Positions 1 to 8,665 of a stretch of 64,000 bases of DNA are shown in pieces. The DNA is from Desulfovibrio sp. MES5 (GTDB taxonomy: Bacteria > Desulfobacterota > Desulfovibrionia > Desulfovibrionales > Desulfovibrionaceae). Below the pieces are notes generated by a model. The model did not search any database. It was not told the DNA's origin and saw only the letters and a list, made by a program, of their open reading frames with translations. Where the stretch lies: the NCBI RefSeq assembly GCF_002237645.1, contig NZ_MJUZ01000005.1, forward strand, positions 22,653 to 86,652, in the 5' to 3' direction. The position numbers and the translations under genes were made by a program. Positions within the stretch are counted from its first letter, which is position 1. Every line of letters starts with the position of its first letter.

Positions 1-251
1 ATTTCTTTGAACACTTCCAGCTCGTGGGGTTTGCCGCGCTGGGAAAAAAGTCTGCCCCAGGCATCTGCGCCAAAGCCCATGATGCAACTGATGGCCGCTG
101 CTGGCAGGCGGGTGCGCATGCTTCTGGCGACGGCTGAAAAATCCGCGCACAGGTCTTTGATTTTTGCGGGCGCGTCCTTGGTGTCGCGCAGGCCAAAAAT
201 CATGAAAATGGCGTGTTCGCCGGGTGTATTGGTAACGTCTTGGGGTTTCAT
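1..251 (-). CDS. DyP-type (dye-decolorizing) peroxidase, N-terminal part only
   Basis: Only the first 83 or so codons are in the window; the gene runs off the left edge. The peptide begins MKPQDVTNTPGEHAIFMIFG and later contains FGADAWGRLF. Both resemble the ferredoxin-like N-terminal half of DyP-type haem peroxidases, which oxidise dyes or porphyrin-like substrates with hydrogen peroxide. The haem-ligand histidine and catalytic aspartate of this family lie beyond the edge, so activity cannot be judged. The start is the ATG at 249-251 (minus). No signal peptide is visible, which fits a cytoplasmic or encapsulin-cargo DyP protein. The family call rests on the N-terminal pattern alone. Confidence 0.72.
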   Translation of the reverse strand, partial: MKPQDVTNTPGEHAIFMIFGLRDTKDAPAKIKDLCADFSAVARSMRTRLPAAAISCIMGFGADAWGRLFSQRGKPHELEVFKE

Positions 252-511
252 AGGCAGCCTTTGCGCGTAGTTGTAAAATGGTTGTTGTGGGTGTGTTTCG
301 GGGCTGTTCGCACAGCCGCCTGCGCATTGCAAAGAAAAAGGCTCAAGAGGACGTGGGCTTGGGGCCGCGAAGGGCGGCCTTGAAAGAACGTGGTGGCTCT
401 CTGGATGGAGAGCATGTAACACATGAAATATTCGCCTCAGGGAGGCAAAAGCTTGCCCGGCCGCCTTTCGTGGCAAGGATTTTTCGGGAAAATTCTTGCA
501 GAGCCGTCAAT

Positions 512-3500
512 TCATTCCATTCGCAAACTGCTCTGGGGGGGACGCAGGTCCACAGGAACGCGCACGCGCGCCCCGGCCTTGTTGGTGAACAGCAGGTGGC
601 CGTGTTCCAGCCCATAGAGGTAAAGGCGGCGGGTCAGGTCAACGTCCATGCGGCAGTAGGCGGCTATTTCGTCCATCTTCCCTTCCTTCCACCAGCGCAG
701 GGCTTGCAGGCCGTCGGCGCTTTTGGGCGCTTCGAGGGTGGCCTGGCCCAGGTTGTCCAGCGATATGAGGTAGTTCAGCCTGTCCTTGATGCGCTGCAAG
801 ATGTCGAGGCTCGGCAGGCCGCGCAGATCAAAGGGCGCAAAGGGAGCGAGCACGGCATAGTCAAAACGCAGGCTGTTGAAACCCACCACCAGTCCGGATG
901 CCCGCATGCGCTCAAACAGTGCAGGCAACTCGTCCTGCGTGTAGCTGAAAAAATCATCTGCGCGGCTGTCATAGGCCACGGCCACGCTGACGCCCATGTC
1001 GCCAGCCTTGTGCCAGCCCCCAACCTCGGCTGCGGAGCGGCGCGTTTCCACGTCAAAAACCACAAAATGCTCTGGCGGCGGCAGGGATATGTAGCCCATA
1101 AGATCTGTCATGGGGGAGCCTCCTTGAGTGCTGGCCGGTGCGGGGCGCGCGCCGAGGCCTGCGGCAGGGGGTACAGTGCTGTTTGCCCTGACCGACGGGG
1201 TTTCTGCCGGGCCGCCCGCCAGGTTGTCCGCCGAGTTGTCCGCCGGGGCGAACGCAGCGCTGCTTGCGGGAGCGGGGCTGCCTGTGGGAACGGACAGGCT
1301 TGCGTGAGCGGCGGGCGCAGGCGCGTTGTGCGGGCTTGCGACGGTATCAGGCCGGGATTGGGCCGCCGTCGTGACCCCGGCTGCCACAAACTCGAGTTCG
1401 GGGCGCGGGGGCGGCGGGCTTATGACCAGTTTTTCATGCAGCGTGTCGCCTTCTGTGCCGGGCGTCAGCAACTGGCGCAGCAGTTCCAGGGCCGCCCGCT
1501 TGTCTATGGGGCGGTTGCCGGAACCGCATTTGGGCGAATGCACGCAGGAGGGGCAGCCGTCCTCGCAGGGGCAGGCTGCCACGGTTTTATAGGTGGCTTC
1601 CAGCAGGGCGCGGGCATCGCCGAAGGCCTGGCGCGTGAGGCCTGCGCCGCCGGGCAGGCCGTCGTAAATAAACACGGCGGGCAGCCCCAGTTGCGCGTGC
1701 ATGGGGGTGGATATGCCGCCAAAGTCGTTGCGGTCGGCCATGATGAGCAGGGGCAGCATGCCGATGGCGGCGTGTTCCAGCGCGTGGATGCCGCCCATAA
1801 AGTGCATGAAGTTGTCTTCCATCTCGGCGCGGATGTTGTCGGGAATGACAAACCACAGGCCCTCGGTTTCAAAAACCTGCGGCGGGGCTTCCAGCGGCGT
1901 GATGGTCAGCAGGCGGTTGCCCGAGGTGGAGCGCTTTTCATAGCCCGTAACCGTATCGATAATGCGCAGGCGGCCCCGGCACACCAGCACGCGGCCCAGG
2001 GACATGCGCGCGGTTTCCTCAAGAATGTCCGTGGCTTTTTGGCCGCGTGTGCGGGTAAACCAGCCCACCTTGGCCTCCTTGGCCATGATGCGGGCGCGGG
2101 CCGGGTCCATGTCGTCAATGATATAGCTGCGGCCCCTGTGCAGGTAGACAGCGCCGGGGTGCGTCTCGCGCCATGCGCGAAAGCCGTCCACAGAGCCGAT
2201 GATGTGGCCCTGCTCGTCTTCAATGCTGAAGGTCTGCCCTGTGCCGCGCAGGTCCACATGACGCTGGGGGCGCTTGCGCGAGGCCATGAGCTGGCTGCCG
2301 TCCGCCGATTGCAGCAGCAGTCCCTGGGCATTGAGCTGGCGGGCGGCGGTCAGGGCGGCCGCGCTTGCGAGCATGGGTTCGCCGGGGCGCAGGGGCATTT
2401 CGGCGGCGGCGCATTCCAGATGCCGGGCCAGAATGACCTCGTTGTCCGGGTTGACCACAGCCTTTTCCGGCGGGCGGCTGAAAAAGTCTTCGGGATTGCG
2501 GGCAAAATACTGGTCCAGCGCGTCCTCGCCCGCCACAATGATTACGGCGGATTCCTGCTGCGCCCGGCCCACGCGGCCGCCACGCTGCAAGGTGGCCATG
2601 ACCGTGCCGGGATAGCCCACCAGAATGCAGACATCCAGCCCGCCAATGTCGATGCCCAGTTCAAGGGCGCTGGTGCTGACCACGGCCAGCAGGTCGCCGC
2701 TGGCCATGCGCGATTCGATGCTGCGGCGCTCCTCGGGCAGAAATCCCGCACGGTAGGCGGAAATGCGGCTGGCAAAGGAGCCGGACTGCCCGGCCCAAAG
2801 GCTGATGAGCTCGGTCATGCGGCGCGAACGGCAGTAAACAATGGTGCGCAGATTGCGCGCCAGGGCCGCTTTGAGCAGGTCAATGGCCGCCGTGGCAGGG
2901 CTTTGCTCCGGGTTGAGAAAGACAAAATGCCGTGGCCCTTGCGGAGCGCCGGACTTGTCGATGACAACGGGCGGCGGCGTGGCCGGGTTCACGGTCTGGA
3001 ACACCGGGGCAGTTGCTGTGCCGCTGACAATGTTGCCAGTTGCGCTAAAGGCTGAGCCGCTGCCTGTGCCGCCTGACGCAATGTTTTCTTCTGCAACGGG
3101 GTATGCCGTGCCGGTAAGCGCGGCCCCAAGTTCGCCGGGGTTGCCCACGGTGGCGGTGCACAGCACATAGACGGGCTTTGCGCCGTAGCGTCCGGCCAGC
3201 CGGTTGAGCCGCCGGAAGACTTGCGCCATGTGCGCGCCGAACACGCCGCGATAGGTATGGGCTTCGTCCACAACCACATGGGTGAGGCCCGCCAGAAAGG
3301 CGGCCCACTGCTCGTGGTGGGGCAAGATGCCCAGGTGCAGCATTTCGGGATTGCTGATGAGCACTGCGGGCGGGTCACGCCGGATTTTGCGCCGGAAGTG
3401 GTCCGTGGTGTCGCCGTCATACAGGGCGGCGGCGGGGCGGGCGTCCTTGGGCCATGTGGCTGTCAGGGCGTTGAAGGCGGCAAGCTGGTCCTGAGCCAGA

Positions 3501-3832
3501 GCCTTGAGCGGAAAAAGATAGAGAGCGCGCGCGTCGGGGTCGCGTAAATGACGCTCCAGCACGGGCAGGTTGTAGATGAGGCTTTTGCCGCTGGCCGTGG
3601 GCGTGGCCGCCACAATGGAGTGCCCCGCGCGGATATGGTCCGTGGCCAGCGCCTGATGGCTGTATAGCCCGGGGATGCCGCGCTGCTCAAGGGTGCGGCT
3701 GATGGCCGTGGGCCAGGGCAGGCGCGTCTGGGCGTACTGCGGCTCGGCGGCGGGCAGCAGACGATGGCAGGTAACCTGCCCGCCAAGCTTTTCAGAAGCC
3801 AACAGGGCGGCAATATAGGAACCAACAGACAT
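512..3832 (-). CDS. DEAH-box helicase (MrfA/YprA-like, DUF1998) fused to a DEDD exonuclease (MrfB/YprB-like)
   Basis: This 1106-residue protein joins two activities. Residues 1-790 are a superfamily 2 helicase: Q-motif YSHQ at 57-60, Walker A TASGKS near 79-84, DEAH at 189-192, and motif VI QRGGRVGR at 416-423. A zinc-binding DUF1998-type module follows, with cysteines at 754, 756, 760, 763 and 769. Residues 800-905 are an Ala/Pro/Ser linker. Residues 908-1106 are an RNase H-fold exonuclease with D927/E929 (FDVET), D991 and D1063/D1065. In Bacillus the separate MrfA helicase and MrfB exonuclease act together in repair of mitomycin C damage, so a DNA repair role is inferred. A low-complexity insert sits at about 243-290 in the helicase core. 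The exonuclease part may also be translated alone from position 1111. The acetyltransferase gene lies 38 bp upstream on the same strand. Confidence 0.88.
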   Translation of the reverse strand: MSVGSYIAALLASEKLGGQVTCHRLLPAAEPQYAQTRLPWPTAISRTLEQRGIPGLYSHQALATDHIRAGHSIVAATPTASGKSLIYNLPVLERHLRDPDARALYLFPLKALAQDQLAAFNALTATWPKDARPAAALYDGDTTDHFRRKIRRDPPAVLISNPEMLHLGILPHHEQWAAFLAGLTHVVVDEAHTYRGVFGAHMAQVFRRLNRLAGRYGAKPVYVLCTATVGNPGELGAALTGTAYPVAEENIASGGTGSGSAFSATGNIVSGTATAPVFQTVNPATPPPVVIDKSGAPQGPRHFVFLNPEQSPATAAIDLLKAALARNLRTIVYCRSRRMTELISLWAGQSGSFASRISAYRAGFLPEERRSIESRMASGDLLAVVSTSALELGIDIGGLDVCILVGYPGTVMATLQRGGRVGRAQQESAVIIVAGEDALDQYFARNPEDFFSRPPEKAVVNPDNEVILARHLECAAAEMPLRPGEPMLASAAALTAARQLNAQGLLLQSADGSQLMASRKRPQRHVDLRGTGQTFSIEDEQGHIIGSVDGFRAWRETHPGAVYLHRGRSYIIDDMDPARARIMAKEAKVGWFTRTRGQKATDILEETARMSLGRVLVCRGRLRIIDTVTGYEKRSTSGNRLLTITPLEAPPQVFETEGLWFVIPDNIRAEMEDNFMHFMGGIHALEHAAIGMLPLLIMADRNDFGGISTPMHAQLGLPAVFIYDGLPGGAGLTRQAFGDARALLEATYKTVAACPCEDGCPSCVHSPKCGSGNRPIDKRAALELLRQLLTPGTEGDTLHEKLVISPPPPRPELEFVAAGVTTAAQSRPDTVASPHNAPAPAAHASLSVPTGSPAPASSAAFAPADNSADNLAGGPAETPSVRANSTVPPAAGLGARPAPASTQGGSPMTDLMGYISLPPPEHFVVFDVETRRSAAEVGGWHKAGDMGVSVAVAYDSRADDFFSYTQDELPALFERMRASGLVVGFNSLRFDYAVLAPFAPFDLRGLPSLDILQRIKDRLNYLISLDNLGQATLEAPKSADGLQALRWWKEGKMDEIAAYCRMDVDLTRRLYLYGLEHGHLLFTNKAGARVRVPVDLRPPQSSLRME
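1119..1125 (-). promoter_or_regulatory. Perfect internal Shine-Dalgarno (AAGGAGG) inside the helicase-exonuclease gene
   Basis: On the minus strand AAGGAGG is followed by 7 nt and an in-frame ATG at 1109-1111. Translation from there would give a 199-residue protein (512-1111) that is exactly the exonuclease domain. A perfect ribosome binding site at the domain boundary suggests either a separately made exonuclease or a recent fusion of two formerly overlapping genes. Confidence 0.7.
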
Positions 3833-3870
3833 TTACGCTTCCATGCAGGGGACTTCCACTGGGGAAAAGG

Positions 3871-4617
3871 TCATTGACCAAAGCCCCCCTGCGGAGCCTC
3901 GGACTGGGTGGCAGACGTCGCGTGGTCGGCAGCATGCGCTGCGGCCCTGCGGTCTTCGTTGGGAACAAGAGAGCGCACTATACGCGCTGGCGAACCGACG
4001 GCAAGGCTGTGCGGCGGCACGTCCTTTGTGACCACGCTGCCCGCGCCGATGATGGCTCCCTCGCCAATGGAGACGCCCTTGAGAATGATGCAGTTAAGGC
4101 CGATCCAGGCGTAATCGCCGATGGTTACGGGCCTGTCGCCTTCCATGCCCGGTTCGGTGGCGCGGGCTTCGGGCGGCCAGTGGGCGTGAAAGTCTGAATC
4201 CACAATGATGCAGTTGGGCGCTATCAGCACTTGCCGCCCGATGGTGATGGCCGTGGAGCGGGCCGCAATGGACGTGCCGCTGAGCTGCGCGCCGTGGCCA
4301 ATGTCTATGCGCGCGTCGGGGCCGAAGGTGCGCAGGCGCACTGGCGTGGACAGAGCCGCGGCCGTTGCCCGCCGCCAGGAAGATATGAGGCTGGTTCCGG
4401 CCCCGATGGTGATGTGGCTGCCCGGCCAGCGCATGAGGCCCACCGGGCCGTGCGCCGTGACGCCTTGGCCCACGGGCACGCCAAGAAGGGCGGCCTTGCA
4501 GCGCAGACGCAGGGTGCCAAAAAAGCGGCCCCAGCGCGTCATGACCTGAAGGCAGGCGTAGCTTATGATATTGGCAGGGGTGAGGCCCCGGCTGAGAGCT
4601 TTTTGCAGCATGTTCAT
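3871..4617 (-). CDS. Hexapeptide-repeat acyltransferase (LbH family)
   Basis: The 248-residue protein is rich in left-handed beta-helix hexapeptide repeats (GYAWIG-like turns such as IGDYAWIG, ILKGVSIGEGAIIGAG, VVTKDVPPHSLAVGSPA). It ends with the usual SPARIVRSL closure seen in O-acetyltransferases of the WcaF/CysE/LacA type. The NSDFHAH-like segment VDSDFHAHW near residue 150 probably carries the catalytic histidine. The acceptor is unknown; sugar or polysaccharide acetylation is the usual role. The start at 4617 has a GAGGAA site 6-8 nt upstream. It precedes the helicase on the same strand and may share its transcript. There is no polysaccharide cluster next to it. Confidence 0.8.
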   Translation of the reverse strand: MNMLQKALSRGLTPANIISYACLQVMTRWGRFFGTLRLRCKAALLGVPVGQGVTAHGPVGLMRWPGSHITIGAGTSLISSWRRATAAALSTPVRLRTFGPDARIDIGHGAQLSGTSIAARSTAITIGRQVLIAPNCIIVDSDFHAHWPPEARATEPGMEGDRPVTIGDYAWIGLNCIILKGVSIGEGAIIGAGSVVTKDVPPHSLAVGSPARIVRSLVPNEDRRAAAHAADHATSATQSEAPQGGFGQ

Positions 4618-4663
4618 GATGATGTTCCTCTGGCGGCGTTATGGTGGGTGCCAGATTTTTCTG

Positions 4664-4822
4664 TTAAGGAAACTCTGATTTATTCCGTTTGGCGTCGTTG
4701 CTTCACTTTTTTTGAAACAGTCGAGGACGGAAGAGCCCACTCCTGCTTCAAAAAAAGATCGCGCCTTGCCAAACAAAATAACTGCGCGTTTCCAGGAGGC
4801 TCTTTAATCAGTGCTTCCTTAA
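4664..4822. repeat. 159-bp MITE-like element, copy 1 (intact)
   Basis: The ends form 17-bp terminal inverted repeats: TTAAGGAAACTCTGATT on the left and the complement of TTAAGGAAGCACTGATT on the right, matching at 15 of 17 positions. The inside is also an imperfect palindrome: CCGTTTGGC...CTTTTTTTGAA pairs with TTCAAAAAAAG...GCCAAAC. It has no open reading frame. Further copies lie at 22408-22566 and 59940-60082. It occupies most of the gap upstream of the acetyltransferase gene. Confidence 0.75.
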
Positions 4823-4872
4823 GGCTGTGGCGATCGGGAGTATGCCCTTTGCGCGAAACAGCGCGGGTGTCC

Positions 4873-4918
4873 CTCGACCACCTGCGCAAGAATGCCAGAC
4901 TTGCCCCCGGTGGTCGAG
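4873..4918. other. Hairpin with 10-bp arms between acetyltransferase and feoA
   Basis: CTCGACCACC at 4873-4882 is the exact complement of GGTGGTCGAG at 4909-4918, with a 26-nt loop. It lies in the 580-bp gap between the divergent acetyltransferase and feoA genes. No U-run follows on either strand, so it is not a standard terminator. Confidence 0.45.
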
Positions 4919-5002
4919 AGGTCGGCGCAGGGGCGCAGCGGCAAGCCAGGATGAATTGTTGTTACCTGGTGAAATAATTTATTTAAATAATTGCGGCCAG
5001 CC

Positions 5003-5046
5003 TTGACGGCGGGTGCTGCTTGGAATAAGTTGAAAATGAATTTTGT
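5003..5046 (+). promoter_or_regulatory. Putative feoA promoter with Fur-like half-palindrome
   Basis: TTGACG (5003-5008), a 17-nt spacer and TAAGTT (5026-5031) form a plausible sigma70 promoter. TTGAAA-N5-TTTTGT (5030-5046) overlaps the -10 region and resembles, imperfectly, the TTGAAA-N5-TTTCAA palindrome upstream of feoB. Iron control by a Fur-family repressor is an inference. Confidence 0.4.
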
Positions 5047-5197
5047 TTTTACTTATGCGCCCGTTGAAAAACCCTGGTCCGCGCATGCTGTGTGCGCTCG
5101 GCTCAGGCACAAAAATATGTGCGGTGCGGTTGTGGGTGCTGCCCGTTGCTGCTGCCGAATGGAATATATGGGCGTGTTCTTTTTTGTTGGGGGTAGT

Positions 5198-5485
5198 ATG
5201 GACAGGTCAGAAAATATTTTTCCGCTCACAGCCCTCAAGGTCGGGGAACCTGCGTTCATTGTAAGCATCAATGCCAGGGGTGAACTGGCCCGCAGAATAC
5301 GCGACATGGGGCTTGGTTCGGGCATGCCTGTTTCAGTGGTGGGCTACGCTCCTCTGCGGGACCCTCTGGCCCTGCGCTGCGCTGAAGTCACCATTGCCCT
5401 GCGCCGCCGTGAGGCCAAGGCCATCATGGTGCGGCAGAACATCGAGGCGCAAGTCCCCGCCGCCGCCAGAGCGCAAAAACGTTAA
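5198..5485 (+). CDS. feoA: FeoA-family protein
   Basis: This 95-residue protein shows the FeoA/SH3-like core: PLTALKVGEPAFIVSI, then RRIRDMGLGSGMPVSVVG, then a basic strand ending IALRRREAKAIMV. FeoA is a small cytoplasmic accessory of the FeoB ferrous iron transporter. The start at 5198 is preferred because GGGGGT lies just upstream and the family begins close to this point; an in-frame ATG at 5168 would only add an unrelated hydrophobic stretch. It stands alone here, with feoB about 49 kb away, and the C-terminal tail PAAARAQKR is extra. A strong hairpin terminator follows. Confidence 0.85.
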   Translation: MDRSENIFPLTALKVGEPAFIVSINARGELARRIRDMGLGSGMPVSVVGYAPLRDPLALRCAEVTIALRRREAKAIMVRQNIEAQVPAAARAQKR

Positions 5486-5613
5486 GAAATCAGACCCCAA
5501 GGTTTCAACGATAGATTGCGTGCATGAGATTTCCGGTGCTGGTCGCGCCGCAGGCCGTGCACACGCAGCAAAGCCGCCTCCACCCTGTCAGCCATGCATT
5601 GCCGCAAAGGCAG

Positions 5614-5653
5614 ACTGAAAACCCGCTCCGGCATGCCGGAGCGGGTTTTCAGT
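5614..5653 (+). terminator. Bidirectional terminator after feoA
   Basis: A 40-bp perfect inverted repeat (ACTGAAAACCCGCTCCGG and its complement) carries an A-run on the left arm and a T-run on the right, 128 bp after the feoA stop. Beyond it, up to 5791, lies only repeat-family copy 5671-5750. Confidence 0.85.
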
Positions 5654-5670
5654 TCACTGTGAAAAAGACA

Positions 5671-5750
5671 ATAAGAGTTTTAGGGGGTGGGGGCGTGGGG
5701 GAGGAGACCTTTTTGCAAAAGGTCTCCTCCCCCACGAAGCATTTCAAAGC
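5671..5750. repeat. Gene-end hairpin repeat, copy 1
   Basis: The core hairpin at 5694-5736 reads GTGGGGGAGGAGACC...GGTCTCCTCCCCCAC around a TTTTTGCAAAA centre. It is flanked by AGTTTTAGGGGG on one side and GAAGCATTTCAAAG on the other. The AAGCATTTC side faces the 3' end of the FMN reductase gene, the same orientation as most other copies. Confidence 0.8.
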
Positions 5751-5791
5751 GCCATTGCGCGCGCATTGCACCGCGAACGTGCTTCAAAAAC

Positions 5792-6337
5792 TTACTTCTT
5801 GAGCTGGCGCGTCCACTGGGCAAGGGCCTGCATGACTTCGGCGGTCTGCTTGGTGAGGGCCTCGTCCACCACATTGCCCTTGTCGTCGAAGCAGGGGCTG
5901 AAGGCATTGGAAAACAGTTCGGGTTTGTTCAGCACATGCAGGTTCAGGTACACGCAGACCTGACGCAGATGGTACTGGCTGCGGCTGGTGCCCATGCCGC
6001 CCCCAGCGCCCACGATGCAGACGGCCTTGCCCGAAAGCGGCGCGAGGTTGGGTTCGCGTGAGACCCAGTCCAGAGCGTTTTTCAGGGCCGGAGCCAGGGA
6101 ATAGTTGTATTCCGGGCAGGCCAGCACCAGGGCGTCCGCAGCGGTGACCTGTGCAATGAGGTCTTTGGCGGCCTGGGGTTTTTCAATGTCTTCATTATAG
6201 AAGGGCAGGGCGGAGATGTTGGCGATCTCCATATGGACGCCCTCGGGAAGATGGGCGGCGCAGCAGCGCAGCAGGCCCGAATTGCGGGAGGCGCGGCGCA
6301 GGCTGCCTGAAATGCCCACGAAGGTCAGAGTGCTCAT
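5792..6337 (-). CDS. NAD(P)H-dependent FMN reductase (flavodoxin-like fold)
   Basis: The 181-residue protein begins with the phosphate-binding loop GSLRRASRNSGLLR and contains CPEYNYSLAPALKNALDW. These are the signatures of the NADPH-dependent FMN reductase/ChrR/azoreductase family. The family uses NAD(P)H to reduce flavin, quinones, chromate or azo compounds in the cytoplasm; the physiological substrate cannot be told from sequence. Length is normal for the family. The start at 6337 follows an AAGGAG site. The thioesterase gene lies 98 bp upstream on the same strand and could be co-transcribed. Confidence 0.88.
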   Translation of the reverse strand: MSTLTFVGISGSLRRASRNSGLLRCCAAHLPEGVHMEIANISALPFYNEDIEKPQAAKDLIAQVTAADALVLACPEYNYSLAPALKNALDWVSREPNLAPLSGKAVCIVGAGGGMGTSRSQYHLRQVCVYLNLHVLNKPELFSNAFSPCFDDKGNVVDEALTKQTAEVMQALAQWTRQLKK

Positions 6338-6435
6338 AGGTATTCTCCTTGTGTCCGGCTGTGCGGACAGCCTCAGCCTAACAAGTTTTGTAGCGAAAGC
6401 CTATGGAATGGTTTGACTGCCGGATGCGGACGGCG

Positions 6436-6846
6436 TCAGCAGTCGCAGCCCTTGCGGTCGCGGGTGCGGCTTTCAAATTTTTCCTTGTTTACCACAACGC
6501 GCTCGTGGAGGCCCTCGCCGATAAGCCCGGCTTCGTCATGCGCGCTGACCTTGAAGGTCAGTCCTTTGCCGTTGGCGGACATGGCCGTCAGTTCGGCGGT
6601 GAAGGTCACCTTCATGCCGCAGGGGGTCGCCGCCACATGGGCCACGTCCACCCTGGTGCCCACGGTGGTCATGCCTTCGGGCAGGGCGTCCTGCACCAGA
6701 GCCACGGCGGTGGCTTCCATCCAGGCTATCATCATGGCTGTGGAAAAAACTTCCACAAGGCCGCTGCCAACGCGGCAGGCCAGCATGTCTTCACTGACCG
6801 TGGTTTCAGATGTGCCGGTAATGCCCGGCTCCAGAATCTTTTTCAT
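6436..6846 (-). CDS. FlK-like hotdog-fold thioesterase
   Basis: The 136-residue protein has the hotdog-fold pattern of fluoroacetyl-CoA thioesterase FlK relatives: STAMMIAWMEATA followed by TTVGTRVDVAHVAATP. T36, E44 and H70 have exactly the spacing of the FlK catalytic residues T42, E50 and H76. FlK homologues hydrolyse small acyl-CoA esters; true fluoroacetyl-CoA specificity is not implied. The C-terminal tail (SRTRDRKGCDC) is Cys-ending and unusual. The start at 6846 follows GAGGCAAGA. It sits between nrfA and the FMN reductase, all on the minus strand, but a hairpin at 6988-7024 separates it from nrfA. Confidence 0.8.
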   Translation of the reverse strand: MKKILEPGITGTSETTVSEDMLACRVGSGLVEVFSTAMMIAWMEATAVALVQDALPEGMTTVGTRVDVAHVAATPCGMKVTFTAELTAMSANGKGLTFKVSAHDEAGLIGEGLHERVVVNKEKFESRTRDRKGCDC

Positions 6847-6987
6847 TCTTGCCTCGTTTGCCTTGCCCGGTCTGGATCAGGCCGGGCCGTGGCCTTGCAT
6901 TGGAGGGTTGCCAGGGGCCCGTTTTGGGGACGCCAAGACAGCATAGTAGAAAAGATACGATGCGCTATCAAGCCCGGTCACAAACGG

Positions 6988-7024
6988 GTCCGCCCGCGAA
7001 TGCCAGTGGCGTTCGCGGGCGGAC
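6988..7024 (-). terminator. Hairpin terminator after nrfA
   Basis: GTCCGCCCGCGAA at 6988-7000 pairs perfectly with TTCGCGGGCGGAC at 7012-7024. It lies 40 bp beyond the nrfA stop; the U-run is weak. Confidence 0.65.
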
Positions 7025-7064
7025 TTGTGCAGACAGAGCCTGTGGAGGTTATGGCTGCGTGGAA

Positions 7065-8665
7065 CTACTTGGGCTGGTCGCTCTGACCAGCCTGGCCGCC
7101 TTGCGAGGTCAGGCGGTCCTGGCCTTCCCACACCTGTTCAGCCTTGGGCAGCACGGGCAGCAGCTTGGTCCAGGGATTCTTCTGCAAGAATTCCTGGTCC
7201 TGCTGGAGCTTGCGGCTCATGGTCAGGATGGGCGGCACAATATCCTTGATGTCGCCGGCCAGGGCCGGGGCGATGCCGAATTCCGTGGCCTGGGTGGCCA
7301 GGTCAACGGCCTTCTGGCTGCATTCCATACTGGTCATGAGGGTGTCGAGGGATTTTGCCGGGTTATGGAAGCCCACGCTGTTTTCAGCAGAGACGTAGTC
7401 CCAGAACAACTGGCCCTTGCGCACCATTTCGCGCGCTTCAGTCATGAGGACTTCGTAGTTGGGGGCGCGGTGGCCGTCATAGGCATTGGCAAGGCGCACG
7501 GCCTCATGGGCCTTGACGGATATTTCCTGTGCCTTGAGCAACTGTTCGTAGGTCTTCTTCTGGGTGTACAGCACACGCCCACGCAGGTACTCGGCGGTCT
7601 TGTCGGCGTGGCACTGGCGGCAGGCGCGCATTTCGGGATCCTTCATGGGCGAGGTCATCCAGTGGCTCGATATCTTCTTGCCGTCTTCACGCACGTACTG
7701 CATGTGGCAGTCGGCGCAGGCAACGCCGGCAGCGCCGTGGGGACCGTCCTGGAAGGTTTCGTAATCGGGGTGCTGCATCTTGATCATGGGCACCTTGGAA
7801 GCAGCGTGCACCCAGTCAGCAAAGGGGCCGGGCTTGCCGTCCGCGCCCTTGGCGCCGTGGCCCTTGTAGTACTGATACATGTCTTCGGGGTTCATGCCGT
7901 TATCCCAGGGGAAGACGGGCTTGGCGGCCGGGCCGTTGTCCTTGTGGGTAAAGTAGTACTCCACATGGCACTGGGCGCAGACGAGCATGCGCTTTTCGTT
8001 GCGGCTTATCTTCTGCCAATCCCTGCCGCTGCGCTTGAGCCAATCCTTGAGGGGCTCGGAATACAGGCGCAGTTCCATAGTGCCGGGATCGTGGCAGGTG
8101 CGCAGCTTATGCTTTCTTCATGGGCGTTGATCTTGTCCTTGCCGCGGAAGTCGTTGACGTCCATAGACCAGAACTTGTCGCCATACTGGCCGACCCACTC
8201 CATCATCTTGGGAGTTTTGCAGTTCCAGCAGGTGGCGGGCAGGTTGCCCTTGCCGTCAGCGCCGAAACGGTTGATGCGGTCAATGTTCACAAAGTCGTCA
8301 ATGGCGTGGGTATGGCCGCGCGTTTCATTGTATTCATACATGAACGGGTAGCCAAGCCAGAGGTTTTTCAGGTAGGGCTGGGCATGTTTGAATCCCTTGG
8401 GCAGGGGGTTCACATTGTCATTCTTGTGATAGGGAACCGACCCTTTATAATCGGTCATGACCGTGTCTTCGTTATTTTTCATATACGAAGCGTACTGCTG
8501 CGGAAACTGGCCCTTGAAGGCCGACATTTTGAGTTCGGTTTCAGGGATGCCCGTTTTATATTTGGGGGCCTTCAGCTCGGTGGAAACATCCTGACAGCCG
8601 CTGAGCAAAGCAACGCCCAGCAGCGTGGCCAGAGCCAGGGCCGTGGTCACAATTCGCTTATTCAT
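7065..8665 (-). CDS. nrfA: NrfA cytochrome c nitrite reductase (pentahaem), with a one-base deletion
   Basis: NrfA reduces nitrite to ammonium with six electrons on the outer face of the membrane. The N-terminus (MNKRIVTTALALATLLGVAL, then LSGC) is a lipoprotein-type signal with the lipobox cysteine at 24. The catalytic CXXCK haem motif appears as CWNCK, and three CXXCH motifs follow in the second part (CAQCH, CADCH, CRQCH). The remaining CATCH motif is broken: the frame reads ...ESISCAPATIPAL in one frame and continues as ...HDPGTMELRLYSEPL in another, so one base is missing at about 8099-8103. Restoring it gives about 533 residues, normal for the family. The start overlaps the nrfH stop by 8 bp. 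The broken frame may be a sequencing error, because everything on both sides is well conserved. Confidence 0.9.

Noticed and set aside
278..3055. Very long open frame (925 codons) on the plus strand opposite the helicase gene
   Set aside because: It is the complementary shadow of a high-GC gene. The minus strand carries recognisable helicase and exonuclease motifs, while this frame gives Gly/Ala/Arg-rich sequence without domains.
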